From Paenibacillus barcinonensis (lineage in GTDB: Bacteria; Bacillota; Bacilli; Paenibacillales; Paenibacillaceae), in assembly GCF_003217495.1 (NCBI RefSeq), contig NZ_QJSW01000023.1:1-64000 (forward strand): 64,000 nucleotides of DNA. Direction: 5' to 3'. The notes beneath the pieces are model-generated. The model had not been told where the DNA came from. It worked only from the letters and a program-made list of their open reading frames with translations, and made no database searches. Positions 63,370 to 64,000 of this stretch are shown here, piece after piece. Position numbers and translations under genes: made by a program. The first letter of the stretch is position 1. Each line of letters starts with the position of its first letter.

Positions 63370-64000
63370 TTATGATCTGTTCCAGTTCTCTCCCGTGAGA
63401 TACTTCTCGGTAAGAATAGATAGCATCTGAATACCCACTTCATTATGCCCGCCTTCGGGGATAATGATATCGGCGTATTTTTTGGACGGCTCAATAAACG
63501 CATCATGCATCGGTTTAACTGTTTCGAGATATTGCTTGTATACGGACTGGATCGTACGTCCACGCTCTTCCATGTCCCGCAACACTCTGCGGAGAATCCG
63601 TACATCGGAGTCGGTATCCACAAATACCTTGATATCCAGAAGTGTGCGGAGGTGTTCATCAATAAGCACATGTAAACCTTCTACAATGACAATGTGGTTG
63701 GGCGCAAGTTCGATGGTTTCGCCTGTCGCACGGTTATCTATAGTGAAGTCATATACAGGAGCATAAGCGGCTTGCCCTTTTTTCAAAAGAGTAAGATGCT
63801 CAATCAGCAGGTCATTATCAAAGGCAAACGGATGATCGTAATTCGTAAGCCGACGCTGCTCAGGTGTGAGGTCTGACTGGTCCTTGTAATAGTTGTCCTG
63901 GGATATGAAGGTCACTTTACCTGATCCCAAACGTTCGATAACGGAGCGGGCGACCGTTGTTTTGCCGGAGCCAGTTCCTCCGGCGATACCAATAATGAGC
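63370..64000 (-). CDS. udk: uridine kinase (partial, 5' end beyond the window)
   Basis: The C-terminal 210 residues of uridine kinase, which phosphorylates uridine and cytidine with ATP or GTP. The window edge cuts the gene: upstream codons, read from 64000 downward, still give the Walker A GGTGSGKTT in frame, so the missing part is only a few residues. Seen: QDNYYKDQSDL, YDHPFAFDNDLL, IVIVEGLHVL, FVDTDSDVRILRR and the KKYADIIIPEGGHN end. No frame break. Confidence 0.93.
   Translation of the reverse strand, partial: LIIGIAGGTGSGKTTVARSVIERLGSGKVTFISQDNYYKDQSDLTPEQRRLTNYDHPFAFDNDLLIEHLTLLKKGQAAYAPVYDFTIDNRATGETIELAPNHIVIVEGLHVLIDEHLRTLLDIKVFVDTDSDVRILRRVLRDMEERGRTIQSVYKQYLETVKPMHDAFIEPSKKYADIIIPEGGHNEVGIQMLSILTEKYLTGENWNRS

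Overview
The window reads as a chromosomal piece of a low-to-moderate G+C Gram-positive bacterium of the Paenibacillus type. The reasons are strong AGGAGG ribosome sites, several TTG and GTG starts, SLH-domain surface protein, YtxJ-type bacillithiol protein, LplABC-style sugar importers without their own ATPase, and AraC regulators with a built-in membrane sensor. I see no rRNA, tRNA, CRISPR array, insertion sequence or prophage. Species assignment is inference.

Region by region. 0.6-3.5 kb: a DUF896 gene and a ring-cleaving dioxygenase, each behind the same 18-bp palindrome (probable MarR/MhqR-type operator), then an LtrA-like membrane protein. 3.6-30.6 kb: a large carbohydrate-use island with a permuted GH3 enzyme, a sialidase-fold protein, CutC, GH29 fucosidase, GH35 beta-galactosidase, TIM-barrel sugar isomerases, a Gfo/Idh/MocA oxidoreductase, a second GH29, an LplBCA-type importer, a membrane AraC regulator, a second GH3 and a GH38 alpha-mannosidase. 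None of the glycosidases has a signal peptide, so imported oligosaccharides bearing fucose, galactose, glucose and mannose are probably trimmed inside the cell. 30.7-35.2 kb: small HTH protein, a decayed VOC gene, a hypothetical protein, a membrane-anchored YtxJ, and a two-gene unit of an unknown protein plus an Xre/ImmA-type metallopeptidase.

35.2-44.9 kb: a complete potassium-uptake operon: a micro-ORF, kdpF, kdpA, kdpB, kdpC, then an unusual split KdpD (a tandem-duplicated sensor protein and a separate histidine kinase) and kdpE. Helically phased TTTAC repeats lie upstream. 45-49.8 kb: a tautomerase and a response-regulator/kinase pair divergent from an FMN-binding protein, ApbE and an RnfD-like protein, which together look like a small flavinylated membrane electron-transfer unit. 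49.8-52.2 kb: a GH4 glycosidase divergent from its AraC regulator. 52.3-57.8 kb: a cobalamin riboswitch plus terminator in front of a five-gene Nik/Opp-type ABC importer, probably for cobalt or a cobalt/nickel chelate. 57.9-64 kb, all on the minus strand: a 1126-residue secreted protein, an SLH surface protein, csaA, and udk running off the end of the window.

The least explained structure is a 148-190 bp intergenic repeat present three times (2167, 14712 and 28503), always in the same orientation and 46-100 bp upstream of a start codon. Its base-pairing stems are kept by compensating changes between copies.
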